Shown: positions 34,111 to 42,630, counted from the first letter of the stretch. The stretch: 42,815 nucleotides of DNA from an uncultured Collinsella sp. (GCA_958348225.1 CATVYG010000018.1:1-42815); one strand, 5' to 3'. Made by a program: numbers and translations. Notes: generated by a model from the letters alone, not told the origin.

Positions 34111-34830
34111 CTACATCACCATAACGTAGCGCGATCCCACGTAGTACTGCTTACCCATCAGGACCGGCTCGCCATTGGGGCCCGTGAAGCCGGCACGCAG
34201 GTTGAGCAGCGGATCGTGCGGAGCAATGCCCAGCTCGGCCGCCTGCTCGGTATTGGCACGAACGGCCTCGACCGTGCGGTAGCCAACCGAAACAATCGGC
34301 GTTCCGCCAACACGCTCGACCTCGGCAAAAATCGACTTGTCCTCAAGATCGGCCGTCAACAGCTCACGGTAGGCATCAAACGGCACAAAGATGTTCTCCT
34401 CAAAGATGGGCTCGCCGTCGGCCGTACGCACGCGCTTGATATGCAGCAGCAGCGCATCCTTCTGCAGGCCAAAGAACTCCATCTCGTTTTGGCGCGCCGG
34501 AACGATCTGGCGATCGATCACGTGCGCACCGGCCTTCATGCCGTTGCCGGCACACAGCGCGGTAAACGTCTGCAGCGTCGAGGCGTGAAACTGGCGATTG
34601 ATGTGCGGCGTGGAGACAAAGGTGCCACGGCCCTGCTGCTTAACCAGGTAGCCATCGGAGCACAGCTCCTCGACGGCGCGGCGCACCGTAATGCGGCTCA
34701 CGTCGTACTGCTCGGCTAGCTCAAGCTCGGACGGAATACGCTCCTTGGGTGCATAAACACCTTTCTCGATCGCATCCTTGATTTCGTCGTAAATCTGCTG
34801 GTAAAGCGGTGCATTTTTGGGCGCAGGCAT
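34111..34830 (-). CDS. GntR-family (UTRA) transcriptional regulator 2
   Basis: A 239-residue GntR/HutC-type regulator. The winged helix is at about residues 8-75 (LYQQIYDEIKDAIEKGVY, then AEQYDVSRITVRRAVEELC and RGTFVS); the UTRA effector domain follows and ends VLMGKQYYVGSRY. It is a paralogue of the regulator at 31041, with the same C-terminal GSRYV motif. Its own promoter region contains a CGTTATA word also found before the PTS operon and the second EamA gene, suggesting autoregulation and control of the PTS module. It is not in an operon with the YitT gene; a repeat lies between. Confidence 0.88.
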   Translation of the reverse strand: MPAPKNAPLYQQIYDEIKDAIEKGVYAPKERIPSELELAEQYDVSRITVRRAVEELCSDGYLVKQQGRGTFVSTPHINRQFHASTLQTFTALCAGNGMKAGAHVIDRQIVPARQNEMEFFGLQKDALLLHIKRVRTADGEPIFEENIFVPFDAYRELLTADLEDKSIFAEVERVGGTPIVSVGYRTVEAVRANTEQAAELGIAPHDPLLNLRAGFTGPNGEPVLMGKQYYVGSRYVMVM

Positions 34831-34861
34831 ATCTAATCACTCTTATCGAAATATCGAAATA

Positions 34862-34882
34862 ACTAATACGTATATAACGTCT
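34862..34882. promoter_or_regulatory. candidate operator of GntR regulator 2
   Basis: The plus strand holds TAATACG-TA-TATAACG-TC, two TATAACG-like words with a 9-bp period. AGACGTTATA on the minus strand is identical to the sequence before the PTS operon (41014-41023). Confidence 0.4.
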
Positions 34883-34921
34883 AGTTTCATATTACCTCAT
34901 AATGATAAAACGATACACCCT

Positions 34922-34970
34922 CCCTACCAAAAAGCGACAGCTTCATTTTGGTAGGTTTTATCTGGGCAAA
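34922..34970 (-). repeat. leader-like repeat, copy 2
   Basis: On the minus strand it reads TTTGCCCAGATAAAACC and then the CCTACCAAAA/TTTTGGTAGG hairpin arms. It faces the GntR gene 92 bp downstream. It is the most divergent copy in the loop. Confidence 0.7.
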
Positions 34971-35050
34971 CGAGAGCCTCTCGAAAGCAACGGGGCTTTC
35001 GGGGGGGCTCGTTCGGATGGGCTGCGCAGGACCGGCAAAATGCCAATACC

Positions 35051-36058
35051 CTACTTGCCGTCGTCCTGCTGCAGGCTGTCCTGTTCGCTGAGGCGCGCCT
35101 GCCTGCTGGCCATGCGTGCGGGCTTGTCGGGATCGGGAACGGCCGTGGGCATGGGCTCGTCGACATGACCACCCCACCAGCCGCCCACAAAGTTGAGCGT
35201 GTGGAACACGTTGATCACGGCGCCGGGATCAACGTCGCACACCAGCTTGATAATGTCCTGACTCTCGTAGGTCGAGACAACGGTGTTCAGCAGGTACATC
35301 TTTTCGCGGCTATATCCGCCGATGACCTCGGCGCAGCTAATGCCGTGCTGAAAATAGTCAACATAGGCGGTCATGACCTCGTCCGCCTTGCGCGTCGTGA
35401 TCTGCAGCGTCACGCGATCGTAGCGACGATAGAAACTGTCGATGGTCTTGGTCGAAATAAACTGGAACACGATGGAATACGCCGCCTTGTCCCAGCCAAA
35501 CATAAAGCCAAAGATCGCCAGGATAAAGCAGTTGAAACCAAAGATGACGCCCCAGATGGTCTTGCCCGTGTGGTTGGAGACCCACAGCGCGATAAAGTCG
35601 GTGCCGCCGGTGGATGCGCCGGATTTAAGTGCGATGGCAGCGCCCAGACCCGAGACCACGCCGCCAAAAATGATTAGCATGATCTTGTCGCCCAAAAATG
35701 GAGCGAAGTGAAAGACGTTGAGGAACAGCGACGAGAGCACGACCTGCATCATCGAGAAGATGACGAAGCGCTTGCTGATGCCGCTCCAGCATAGGAGCGC
35801 CACGGGGATGTTGAGCGCGAGCATACCGAGCGAGATGTCGATGTGAACGCCGCCCAGCGAGGTAACGCGATCGAGCAGGACCGCAACGCCGGTGAGGCCG
35901 CTCGGAAGCAAGTCGGCGGGCTGAATGAACGCCTGGATCAGGAATGTCTGGAGAACGGCGGAAATCGTGACCGCCACGGCAGTAATAGCGCGGCGGACGA
36001 TGGTGAGGCGGCCGAGTACGAGCACTCGGTCCGTGAGCTGATCGATGGCGTTCGCCAC
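35051..36058 (-). CDS. YitT-family membrane protein
   Basis: A 335-residue YitT/YvjA-type protein: a membrane domain of five or so helices (about residues 20-200, with LLPSGLTGVAVLLDRV and the GASTGGTDFIALWVSN signature), followed by a soluble DUF2179 domain (about 220-305: RVTLQITTRKADEVM and GGYSREKMYLLNTVVS). The family is widespread in Gram-positive bacteria with no defined transport role. The C-terminal 30 residues are charged. A GAAAGGAG site lies before the ATG. It appears to be a single-gene unit, with a terminally repeated element upstream. Confidence 0.88.
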   Translation of the reverse strand: MANAIDQLTDRVLVLGRLTIVRRAITAVAVTISAVLQTFLIQAFIQPADLLPSGLTGVAVLLDRVTSLGGVHIDISLGMLALNIPVALLCWSGISKRFVIFSMMQVVLSSLFLNVFHFAPFLGDKIMLIIFGGVVSGLGAAIALKSGASTGGTDFIALWVSNHTGKTIWGVIFGFNCFILAIFGFMFGWDKAAYSIVFQFISTKTIDSFYRRYDRVTLQITTRKADEVMTAYVDYFQHGISCAEVIGGYSREKMYLLNTVVSTYESQDIIKLVCDVDPGAVINVFHTLNFVGGWWGGHVDEPMPTAVPDPDKPARMASRQARLSEQDSLQQDDGK

Positions 36059-36197
36059 GCAGGCTCCTTTCGAAGGCAGATGTAGTTGTGGGGTATGTCC
36101 GCGATTGTAGCATGGAGCGTGCGGGGGCGCTTCAATTCACCCTCTCTCGACAACCAAAGCGGGACCAGCAACCCCACGACCAAAGGCCCAAATTACA

Positions 36198-36315
36198 AGT
36201 GAGTAGACTTTACGCGACCTGCAGAGCACACCCAAAACCGCCACCCCTATGACCTGCGGTTTTACTAGAGCAGATGCGCTTTGTGCTCGTCTTGCACCAA
36301 AAAGTCTACTCACTT
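36198..36315. repeat. 118-bp element with 15-bp perfect inverted termini
   Basis: AAGTGAGTAGACTTT (36198-36212) matches its reverse complement at 36301-36315. An inner hairpin AAAACCGC/GCGGTTTT lies in the middle, and the interior word GAGCACACCC at 36234-36243 is shared with the element at 104-227. The surrounding 36059-36412 gap contains no gene. Confidence 0.6.
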
Positions 36316-36412
36316 AGTCCGAATCGAAGCCAAACGGATCCAAATAGATGACAAATTAAGCCAATCCGCAGCAAAAGACGCGTGAATCAGTGCTTCTCGC
36401 GGCGGATTGACG

Positions 36413-37042
36413 CTACAAAGCGGCCAAAATGTCGGTCAGATTATCGATAACGGCATCGGCTCGCGATTGATCGAGGTTGACGCCCTCGTGCGGACGCAGT
36501 GCCAGGACGCGGGCACCGGAGCGCTTGCCGGCCTCGATGCCCAAAGGCGAGTCCTCGATAACCAGGCACTCGGCAGGCTCCACCCCCAGCGCCTCCATGG
36601 CACGCAGGTAGATCTCGGGGTCGGGCTTGAACGCACTGCACTCGTGACCGCTGATGGTGTAGTCCAGCACGTCGGCGATGCCGGCAATCTCCACCAGTTC
36701 GTCAATGAGCTCGCGATAGGACGAGCTCGCGATGGCACACTTCACGCCGCGCTCGTGCAGCTTGCGCATCACCGGCTCCGTCTGCTCATTGAGAAGCTCG
36801 GAATACGGAACGGGATGGTCCGGGCTGTAGACCTGCTTGTACTCCACGCGCAGGCGCTCGCGCAGCTCAACATCGTCGGGCACCAGCGCCTCCCAAATGG
36901 CAGGCTCGTTAGACCCCGAAAGATCGGGGATCTCGTCAAAGTGAAACCCCTTCTCTTCCATAAACGCCACGCGGCGACGGTTGTAGAACCACTCGGTATC
37001 GACCAGCACGCCGTCCATATCAAACAGCACTGCCTTGATCAT
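36413..37042 (-). CDS. HAD-family hydrolase (beta-phosphoglucomutase-like)
   Basis: A 209-residue haloacid-dehalogenase superfamily protein. The nucleophile motif is FDMDGVLVDTE near residue 6. An alpha-helical cap follows (about 15-85). Motif II is AIASSS, and motif III/IV is KPDPEIYLRAMEALGV with VIEDSPLGIEAG. This arrangement is typical of subfamily IA sugar-phosphate phosphatases and beta-phosphoglucomutases. The ATG at 37042, eight bases after GGAGG, is preferred; longer readings run through the upstream repeat. It lies after the terminator of the SIS-2 gene, so it may use the repeat as leader. A role on the PTS-derived sugar phosphate is plausible but not shown. Confidence 0.87.
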   Translation of the reverse strand: MIKAVLFDMDGVLVDTEWFYNRRRVAFMEEKGFHFDEIPDLSGSNEPAIWEALVPDDVELRERLRVEYKQVYSPDHPVPYSELLNEQTEPVMRKLHERGVKCAIASSSYRELIDELVEIAGIADVLDYTISGHECSAFKPDPEIYLRAMEALGVEPAECLVIEDSPLGIEAGKRSGARVLALRPHEGVNLDQSRADAVIDNLTDILAAL

Positions 37043-37057
37043 ACGCATCTCCTCCCA

Positions 37058-37101
37058 CCTGCCAAAAAGGGACAGGTTTATTTTGGTAGGTTTTATCTGG
37101 G
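37058..37101 (-). repeat. leader-like repeat, copy 3 (upstream of the HAD gene)
   Basis: On the minus strand it reads CCCAGATAAAACC, then the CCTACCAAAA/TTTTGGCAGG hairpin with a 13-nt loop nearly identical to copy 1. It ends 15 bp before the HAD start codon, immediately before the ribosome site. Confidence 0.7.
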
Positions 37102-37134
37102 ATTTGCGACGCGACAGACACGCCCTCCCCAGAG

Positions 37135-37167
37135 CAAAAAAGGGGACGGGGCGCAAACCCCATCCCC
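37135..37167 (-). terminator. terminator after the SIS-2 gene
   Basis: On the minus strand GGGGATGGGG pairs with CCCCGTCCCC around six bases, followed by a run of T. It lies 34 bp after the SIS stop and ends the PTS operon. Confidence 0.8.
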
Positions 37168-37201
37168 TCTCAATCAACCCGTAAGGTCTACTTACTTGTG
37201 A

Positions 37202-38185
37202 TTAGTAGGAAAGCTTCCACATGTAGCGACGCATGGTCAGCGGGTGCTGACGGGCTTCGGCGATCTGGTTGCCGTACTCGCGCATAACGGCGAGGTGCAG
37301 CAGCGGGTTGAAGTAGGTGACGACGCTCGCGGGCACGGCGTCAGCCAGGCCGTAGTCCTTGGAGTCGATCAGAGCGACCTTGGCGCCCATGCGCTCAAGG
37401 AAGGTGAGGGCGCGGGCGTCCATCGGACGGGTAGCGCCATCGGACATGAAGAAGACGTAGGGCTTACCCTCGGTGGAAACCTCGAACGGGCCGTGGAAGT
37501 ACTCGCCGGTGTTGTAGGCGGCGGCGTCGATCCACTGCATCTCGGTGAACAGGAAGGCAGCGTGAGAATAAGCCATCTTCTCGGAGGCACCGGAAGCCAT
37601 GAAGTAGATCATCTTGTCGTCCTTGAAGTCCTCGGCGAACTTCTTGGCGAGCTTCTTGCAGTGCTGAGCGGCGTTCTCGCAGAGATCGAAGACGTTGGTG
37701 AGGCCGGTGATCATGTCCTCGTAGTGGTCATAGCCCTCGGTCTGCTGGAGGATCTCGAGAGCAAGAGCGATGGCATAGCCGGGCTTCTCGCACTTGGCAG
37801 CGTAGTTGGCGTGGAAGCCGTGGACGATGACATGGTCGGCGTCGACGGTCAGAGCGGAGCCAGCCTTGTTGGTGAGGGAGACGACCGGGCAGTTGTGCTT
37901 CTTGGCGGTCTTGTTGGCCTCGACGGTCTCGGGCGTGGAGCCACCGAGGGAGCAGGTGATCACGAAGGTGTGCTCGTTGACCCAGGAAGGCGTGTCGTAG
38001 TTGAACTCGTTAGCGGTGAAGATCTGAACGTTCAGCTTGTCCGTGTTGTTGGCCAGGAAGTACTTGGCGGGGTAAAGGTCGGACATGGAAGCACCGCAGC
38101 CGACGAAGGCGACGCTGTGGATCTCGTGGTTGGACAGGACGTCAGCGACGATCTGCTTAGGGAGGTTAAGGTCGATCTCGTACAT
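37202..38185 (-). CDS. SIS-domain phosphosugar isomerase or deglycase, paralogue 2
   Basis: A 327-residue protein with two SIS domains, paralogous to the one at 29928. Domain 1 has FVGCGASMSDLYPA and ITCSLGGSTPETVE; domain 2 has YFMASGASEKMAYSHAAFLFTEMQW and GEYFHGPFE. Directly after the PTS IID gene, it should act on the phosphorylated PTS product, as FrlB or GfrE/GfrF deglycases do with fructoselysine- or glucoselysine-phosphate. AgaS-type isomerase/deaminase activity is the alternative. I chose the ATG at 38185, which has AAAGGA nine bases upstream; the ATG nine bases earlier has no room for a ribosome site. Two hairpins separate it from IID. Confidence 0.85.
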   Translation of the reverse strand: MYEIDLNLPKQIVADVLSNHEIHSVAFVGCGASMSDLYPAKYFLANNTDKLNVQIFTANEFNYDTPSWVNEHTFVITCSLGGSTPETVEANKTAKKHNCPVVSLTNKAGSALTVDADHVIVHGFHANYAAKCEKPGYAIALALEILQQTEGYDHYEDMITGLTNVFDLCENAAQHCKKLAKKFAEDFKDDKMIYFMASGASEKMAYSHAAFLFTEMQWIDAAAYNTGEYFHGPFEVSTEGKPYVFFMSDGATRPMDARALTFLERMGAKVALIDSKDYGLADAVPASVVTYFNPLLHLAVMREYGNQIAEARQHPLTMRRYMWKLSY

Positions 38186-38275
38186 CTGACACATTCCTTT
38201 CGATTTTTGCGGCGCCACATTGCCGAGCGCTCGCAGGGTTACCGTGGTTTGGACCGAGTCGCCGGCCCGTTGAGG

Positions 38276-38350
38276 ATGTGTCAAAGGAACTGTCCCTTTG
38301 ACACATTTAGGGATGGAAGCCTGCCTGGGGTATGGGATGTCAGGCAGGCT
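38276..38350 (-). other. two hairpins between IID and SIS-2
   Basis: ATGTGTCAAAGG (38276-38287) pairs perfectly with CCTTTGACACAT (38295-38306). AGCCTGCCTG (38318-38327) pairs perfectly with CAGGCAGGCT (38341-38350). Neither has a strong T-run on the minus strand. They may lower expression of the SIS gene relative to the PTS genes or stabilise the upstream message. Confidence 0.5.
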
Positions 38351-38383
38351 CCCCGGGGAAAGCGATTAGACGCTTGGTCGCGA

Positions 38384-39217
38384 CTAGGCCAGGATGCCGG
38401 CCGCGGAGAGGGCGATGCCGCCCACGATGGCGATCACGAGAAGCCAACCGGTGTTGACGTTCTTCTTGATGAGCCAGTACATAAGGCCGGTGAGGCCGAG
38501 GGAGATCATCTGGGGCATCATGCCATCCAGGATGTCCTGGATAACGACGGTGCCGTCAGCGAACTGCAGCGGGGTGGTGGCGCCGATCAGCGTGGCGATC
38601 ATGCCGCCCACGGACATAAGACCCACGATGCCGCAGACATACATGAGCTTCTCCATGAGGTCGCCGCCCTGAAGCTTGCTCAGGTACTCGTGGCCGCCCT
38701 GATAGCCCATCTTGGCTGCGAACCAAGTGATCAGCACGGAGGGCACGATGGAGATGAGCATGGCCAGGATCGGGCCCATGATGGAGCCCTGCTGAGCCAG
38801 CTGAACGCCCAGACCAAAGGCGATAACGCGGATGGTGCCCTGGAAGAAGGAGTCACCGATGCCGGAAAGCGGACCCATGAGGGAGGTCTTGACCGCGTTG
38901 ATCGAATCGGGATCGAAGTTCTCGGGATCCTTGGCGTACTCCTCCTCCATGGAGGCGGAGAGGCCCAGGATGAAAGCGCTCGTCTGCGGGGTGCAGTTGT
39001 AGAACGCCATGTGACGGTGGTAAGCCTCTTTCTTAGCAGCGAGCTGCTTGGGGTCGGACTCGTCCGGATAGAGGCGATCGAGCGTGGGAACCATGCCGTA
39101 GAGGAAGCCCATGTTCATCTGACGCTCGTAGTTCCAAGAGGCCTGGATGGCCCAGGAGCGCCAGAAGAACTGGCTGACCTTCTTGTTCAGGGACACGTCC
39201 TTGGTTGCGGTTGCCAT
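38384..39217 (-). CDS. mannose-family PTS component IID
   Basis: A 277-residue IID membrane subunit of a mannose-type PTS. The N-terminal part has FFWRSWAIQASWNYERQMNMGF and the GLSASMEEEYA stretch; then LMGPLSGIGDSFFQGT, diagnostic of ManZ-like proteins, and two or three membrane helices follow. With IIC it forms the sugar channel. I chose the ATG at 39217, which has GAGGAGG upstream and gives the usual length; the frame reads further back into the IIC gene. It starts 13 bp after the IIC stop. Confidence 0.92.
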   Translation of the reverse strand: MATATKDVSLNKKVSQFFWRSWAIQASWNYERQMNMGFLYGMVPTLDRLYPDESDPKQLAAKKEAYHRHMAFYNCTPQTSAFILGLSASMEEEYAKDPENFDPDSINAVKTSLMGPLSGIGDSFFQGTIRVIAFGLGVQLAQQGSIMGPILAMLISIVPSVLITWFAAKMGYQGGHEYLSKLQGGDLMEKLMYVCGIVGLMSVGGMIATLIGATTPLQFADGTVVIQDILDGMMPQMISLGLTGLMYWLIKKNVNTGWLLVIAIVGGIALSAAGILA

Positions 39218-39230
39218 AGTGTGTTCCTCC

Positions 39231-40025
39231 TTAGTCTTCGTCGTCTTCGAGCGGATCGTAGTCGGAATCGACACCGGCGGCTGCATGGGAACCGTTGAAC
39301 TTGAAGCCCATGAAGACGACAGCCAGGCACACACCGATCAGAGCGACCGCGATGACGGACAGGTTGAGGTAAGCGGCGAGCAGGAAACCGATGAACAGGA
39401 ACGGAGTCATACCCTTCTTGATCATCATGGTGAGCAGCAGGGCCAAGCCGTAGGCGGTCATGATCTTGGTCGAAACGTTAAGACCAGTGGACAGCCACTC
39501 GGGAACCATGTTGACGATGGCCTGAACCAAGTCGGTGCCAACAAAGACGGCGAGGAAGATCGGCAGGAAGTACATGACGGCGTACAGACCGGAGCCGGCG
39601 CAGATGTGCATACGGTAGGCGGTCTTGAACTTTCCGTTATCGATCGCGCTATCTGCCACATGGGTGAGGGCGGCGATGATGGAACGGAACACGATGCCGA
39701 GGAGCTGACCCAGGACGGCGACCGGGATGGCGATCGTCATGGCGGTCTCGGCGGAAGCATCGGTCAGGCACGCAAAGGCAGCGGCCACGATGCCGCCCAG
39801 GACCATATCGGGCGGAACGGCGGCGCCGACCTGCACCAGGCCCATGGACACGAGCTCGACGGCGGCACCGACGGCAAGGCCGGTGGGCACATCGCCCAGC
39901 AGCAGACCGACGAGCGTAGCGCCAACGAGGGGCTGCTCGAAGTTAAGACGACCGAGCAGGCGGGAGTCCCACATGCAGAACACGCCGACGAGGCCGACGA
40001 GCACCGCACTGATGAACGTATTCAT
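39231..40025 (-). CDS. mannose-family PTS component IIC
   Basis: A 264-residue integral membrane IIC subunit with about six to eight hydrophobic helices. Family motifs include LVGLVGVFCMWDSRLLGRLNF near the N-terminus, QPLVGATLVGLLLGDVPTG and the VGAAVPPDMVLGGIVA stretch. The acidic C-terminal tail (DSDYDPLEDDED) is unusual and likely cytoplasmic. It sits between IIAB (36 bp upstream) and IID (13 bp downstream). The GAAAGGAG site before the ATG fixes the start. Confidence 0.93.
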   Translation of the reverse strand: MNTFISAVLVGLVGVFCMWDSRLLGRLNFEQPLVGATLVGLLLGDVPTGLAVGAAVELVSMGLVQVGAAVPPDMVLGGIVAAAFACLTDASAETAMTIAIPVAVLGQLLGIVFRSIIAALTHVADSAIDNGKFKTAYRMHICAGSGLYAVMYFLPIFLAVFVGTDLVQAIVNMVPEWLSTGLNVSTKIMTAYGLALLLTMMIKKGMTPFLFIGFLLAAYLNLSVIAVALIGVCLAVVFMGFKFNGSHAAAGVDSDYDPLEDDED

Positions 40026-40061
40026 ACCCTTCTCCTTTCAGTCAGGCAAAAGCCTGGTTGA

Positions 40062-40985
40062 TTACAGCTTGGCGTCGATGTCGACGCTCTGATACGTAGG
40101 GGTCTGCTGGACATAGAGCTTGATGCCCATGTCGAGCAGCTGATTGACGTCGGCCTTCTGGGTGGCGTCGAGGAAGACGGAGCTGTCCTTGCCGCCGACC
40201 TGATCGGCGCCGTCGTGGTTGGCGGTGGCGCCCAGGTTGATGGCGTCGAGCTTGTAGCCCTGGCAGAACTGCAGCATCTCGGCAGTATTGCCAAAGACGA
40301 ACATGACGCGCTCGCCGAGGGTGTTGAGCTTGTCCATCTTGGCGAGGGCACGCTCGACGGTGAAGACGTTCAGGCGAACGCCCTGGGGCTTGGCCAGCTT
40401 AAGAGCGCCCTTCTTGATGTCATCGTTGGCGGCAGCGTTGTCGACGACGATGATGCGCTCGGCCTGAACCTTGGTGGTCCAGGTAAAGACGACCTGGCCG
40501 TGCAGCAGACGGTAGTCAAGACGTGCGAGGACGATCTTGGCGGGACCGGAGCTGTGACGGGACGCCTTGGCCTTCTTGGCGGGAGCCGCGGCAGCCTCGA
40601 CCGGTGCGTTGGGGTTGGTCAGACCGGCGCGGGCCTCGTTGATGAGGGCTGCGAGCTCGGCACCCTTGACGGGGACGGGGCTCATAGCGAGCGTGAGCGC
40701 CAGCGGGATGTTGAAACCGCTGACAACCGTGAACTTCGTGCCGTTCTTGGAAAGCTCGACCATGCTGTTGTTGACCGAGCTGCCGAGCATATCGGTCAGC
40801 ACATAGACGGTGTCGTCCGCGTTGAACGTGGCGATCATGGCGTCCACCTTATTGGTGATGGGCTCCTTGTCGTCACGAGCAAGCGACACGACGTGGACGT
40901 TCGACACGTCGCCGAGAACCATCTCGAGCGTGTCTTTGGCGCCTGCGGCCAGGCCGCCATGAGATGCGAGAATGATCTGATTCAT
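40062..40985 (-). CDS. mannose-family PTS component IIAB fusion
   Basis: A 307-residue cytoplasmic protein joining IIA and IIB, as in ManX. IIA (residues 1-125) has the phosphorylatable His9 in ILASHGGLAAG and the TDMLGSSVNN stretch. A linker of Ala, Lys and Pro (about 126-148) leads to IIB, whose active-site His162 is in ARLDYRLLHGQV. It passes phosphate from HPr to the incoming sugar with IIC and IID, whose genes follow. As the first gene it sets the operon start. CGTTATA words, probably a GntR operator, lie within 50 bp upstream. Substrate inferred: a hexose or hexosyl-amine. Confidence 0.93.
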   Translation of the reverse strand: MNQIILASHGGLAAGAKDTLEMVLGDVSNVHVVSLARDDKEPITNKVDAMIATFNADDTVYVLTDMLGSSVNNSMVELSKNGTKFTVVSGFNIPLALTLAMSPVPVKGAELAALINEARAGLTNPNAPVEAAAAPAKKAKASRHSSGPAKIVLARLDYRLLHGQVVFTWTTKVQAERIIVVDNAAANDDIKKGALKLAKPQGVRLNVFTVERALAKMDKLNTLGERVMFVFGNTAEMLQFCQGYKLDAINLGATANHDGADQVGGKDSSVFLDATQKADVNQLLDMGIKLYVQQTPTYQSVDIDAKL

Positions 40986-41002
40986 CTTGCCTCCTCCTTT
41001 TC

Positions 41003-41029
41003 GTTATGGTCATTATAACGTCTTATACG
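41003..41029 (-). promoter_or_regulatory. promoter and candidate operator of the PTS operon
   Basis: On the minus strand a TATAAT box at 41012-41017 sits inside CGTATAA-GA-CGTTATA, two similar words with a 9-bp period. AGACGTTATA is shared with the promoter of GntR regulator 2. The -35 region is poor, as expected for a controlled promoter. Nothing else is seen in 41030-41168. Confidence 0.5.
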
Positions 41030-41168
41030 TTTCGGATATTGCTAATTAGTATAAAGACCGCTCGCGGGTGAAAATCGACCGTTGACGGGTTTAACGTACT
41101 TGAAACGTTGGGGCTGGGTTGGCCGGCGCTGACTGGATAACACCAGGTCGGACACCGCGCGCAATCCT

Positions 41169-42287
41169 CTATCGCACGAAGTACCAGGGGCTTTCCTGTA
41201 CGGTGGGCTCCAGCGCGATGCCGGTGCGTTCCTTAAACAGATCCATGTCCTGAGATTTTTCAGTCCACCACGCATTGGGCTTAAAGGTCATGCTCTCGAC
41301 AATACGTTTGACAATGACGCTGTTGCGCAGCTTGGAGAAATCGGTGTTCATGATCAGGATGGACGCGAGCACCAGCACGATGCCCAGGACCTTGATCGCG
41401 CCGGCGGGCTCGGCATAGACACCAATGCCCACCAGTACGGTGACGACCGTCTCGAAAGACATTACGACGGGAACTTTCGATGTCTCGAGCCCCATGGACA
41501 GACCCTGCATATATAAGATGTAAGCCACGGCTGTGGGGATGAGTCCAAAGCCAAGGAACAGCAGCAGCAGCTGTGGCGACATTGCCGCGGCGACATCCGG
41601 CCACGGAGCCGCGATAGCCGCCATAACCGCACCGCCAAAAACAAAGCCCCAAAACGTGACAGCCAGCGGGTGGACCGTCTTGGTTGCTATCCGGCTAAAC
41701 ACCGCGAGCGACGCACCACAAAGGCCTGCAATCACGCCCGACGTGACGCCCCAAACCGAAAAATGAAAACCGGAAAGGTCGCCATTGGTCACCGCAAGCA
41801 CGCAGCCACCGATATTAAAAGCGATGGCAACGAGCTTGTTGGGAGTCACATCCTCGCGATAAAGCACGCGGCCGAGCATGACGCCAAACACCGGCGAGGT
41901 GTAGAGCAGCACCGAGGCCGTGGACATGCCCACCTCGCCCATGCACTCGTAATAAAGCGTGTTAGCGGTGGCGAGGCCGATAATGCCAAGAAGCGCACAG
42001 GGAACAAGCTCTTTAGGACTTGCCTTGAACAGTGCCAGGGGACCCGATGCTTTTCCCTCACGATCGCCTCCCTGGCAACCCATGAACGCCAAGACCGGAG
42101 CCATTAAGACGGCACCCGACAACAGGCGAAAGGCCGCCATGCTCTGAGACGAAACACCCATGGCCGAGATGCCGTTTACAAAGATTCCGATGCTGCCCCA
42201 CATAAGCGCGGCGATTAGCACCAGCACATAGCCCAGATTGCTTTTCTTCAACGCAGCCTCCTCGGTATTGTTTCCAATATGTTTCAC
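41169..42287 (-). CDS. EamA/DMT-family permease, second
   Basis: A 372-residue DMT transporter with about ten membrane helices in two EamA repeats (LIAALMWGSIGIFVNGIS at the start of the first, SFETVVTVLVGIGVYAEPAG near the end of the second). A hydrophilic tail of about 55 residues follows the last helix and is unusually long for the family. A CGTTATATAC word like that before GntR regulator 2 lies just upstream of its start, so it may belong to the same regulon and export a product or amine of the pathway. Substrate unknown. Confidence 0.83.
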   Translation of the reverse strand: MKHIGNNTEEAALKKSNLGYVLVLIAALMWGSIGIFVNGISAMGVSSQSMAAFRLLSGAVLMAPVLAFMGCQGGDREGKASGPLALFKASPKELVPCALLGIIGLATANTLYYECMGEVGMSTASVLLYTSPVFGVMLGRVLYREDVTPNKLVAIAFNIGGCVLAVTNGDLSGFHFSVWGVTSGVIAGLCGASLAVFSRIATKTVHPLAVTFWGFVFGGAVMAAIAAPWPDVAAAMSPQLLLLFLGFGLIPTAVAYILYMQGLSMGLETSKVPVVMSFETVVTVLVGIGVYAEPAGAIKVLGIVLVLASILIMNTDFSKLRNSVIVKRIVESMTFKPNAWWTEKSQDMDLFKERTGIALEPTVQESPWYFVR

Positions 42288-42290
42288 ACT

Positions 42291-42310
42291 ACGTTATAGT
42301 CGTTATATAC
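42291..42310. promoter_or_regulatory. candidate GntR operator before the second EamA gene
   Basis: The plus strand reads ACGTTATAG-TCGTTATATAC, again two CGTTATA words with a 9-bp period. CGTTATATAC is identical to a word before GntR regulator 2. Confidence 0.4.
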
Positions 42311-42391
42311 ATTTTTCAAGACACAAATCGCCGAACGGAAAAATCCGCTCCCCACATACTCATTGGGTAGTCATTGGGGACGCACTTAAAT

Positions 42392-42464
42392 GACTGGTCA
42401 TTCAAGAACGCCCCCCAACGACTAGGACTGTCCCCAACTGCCGGCAGAAAAGGAACGTTCCCAA
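42392..42464. repeat. about 73-bp repeat, copy 2
   Basis: Homologous to 33853-33925. The similarity stops near 42464, so the boundary of the IS110 element probably lies after it. Confidence 0.6.
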
Positions 42465-42517
42465 CGTCTAAGGCGCCGCTGGTTGAGCATAAGTCAGACA
42501 CTATGACCCAATCCGAA

Positions 42518-42630
42518 GGCACGGAAACGACAGGAGCCCCCGCTCGTGACCGCGGGTCGGGGCTGCGACAATGTTGTTGAAGTGCCAGAGGCGCAGCCGC
42601 GCCGCAACGAGGTTGGGAGGCTCCCGTGCC
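42518..42630 (+). ncRNA. candidate bridge RNA region of an IS110 element
   Basis: The leader of the transposase can fold: GGCACG and GGAGCC (42518-42523, 42533-42538) pair with GGCTCC-CGTGCC (42619-42630), closing about 80 nt. Alternative inner hairpins are AGCCCC/GGGGCT (42535-42540 with 42559-42564) and GGCGC/GCGCC (42590-42594 with 42599-42603). IS110-family elements encode a bridge RNA in a non-coding end, so this is the expected location. The exact ends are not defined here. Confidence 0.4.

Noticed and set aside
37043..37177. N-terminal extension of the HAD protein
   Set aside because: It would translate the leader-like repeat and part of a terminator; FDMDG normally lies within ten residues of the start.
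37244..39298. Open frame of 684 codons on the plus strand across SIS-2 and IID
   Set aside because: It spans two certain genes and their gap on the opposite strand, and no motif is recognised.
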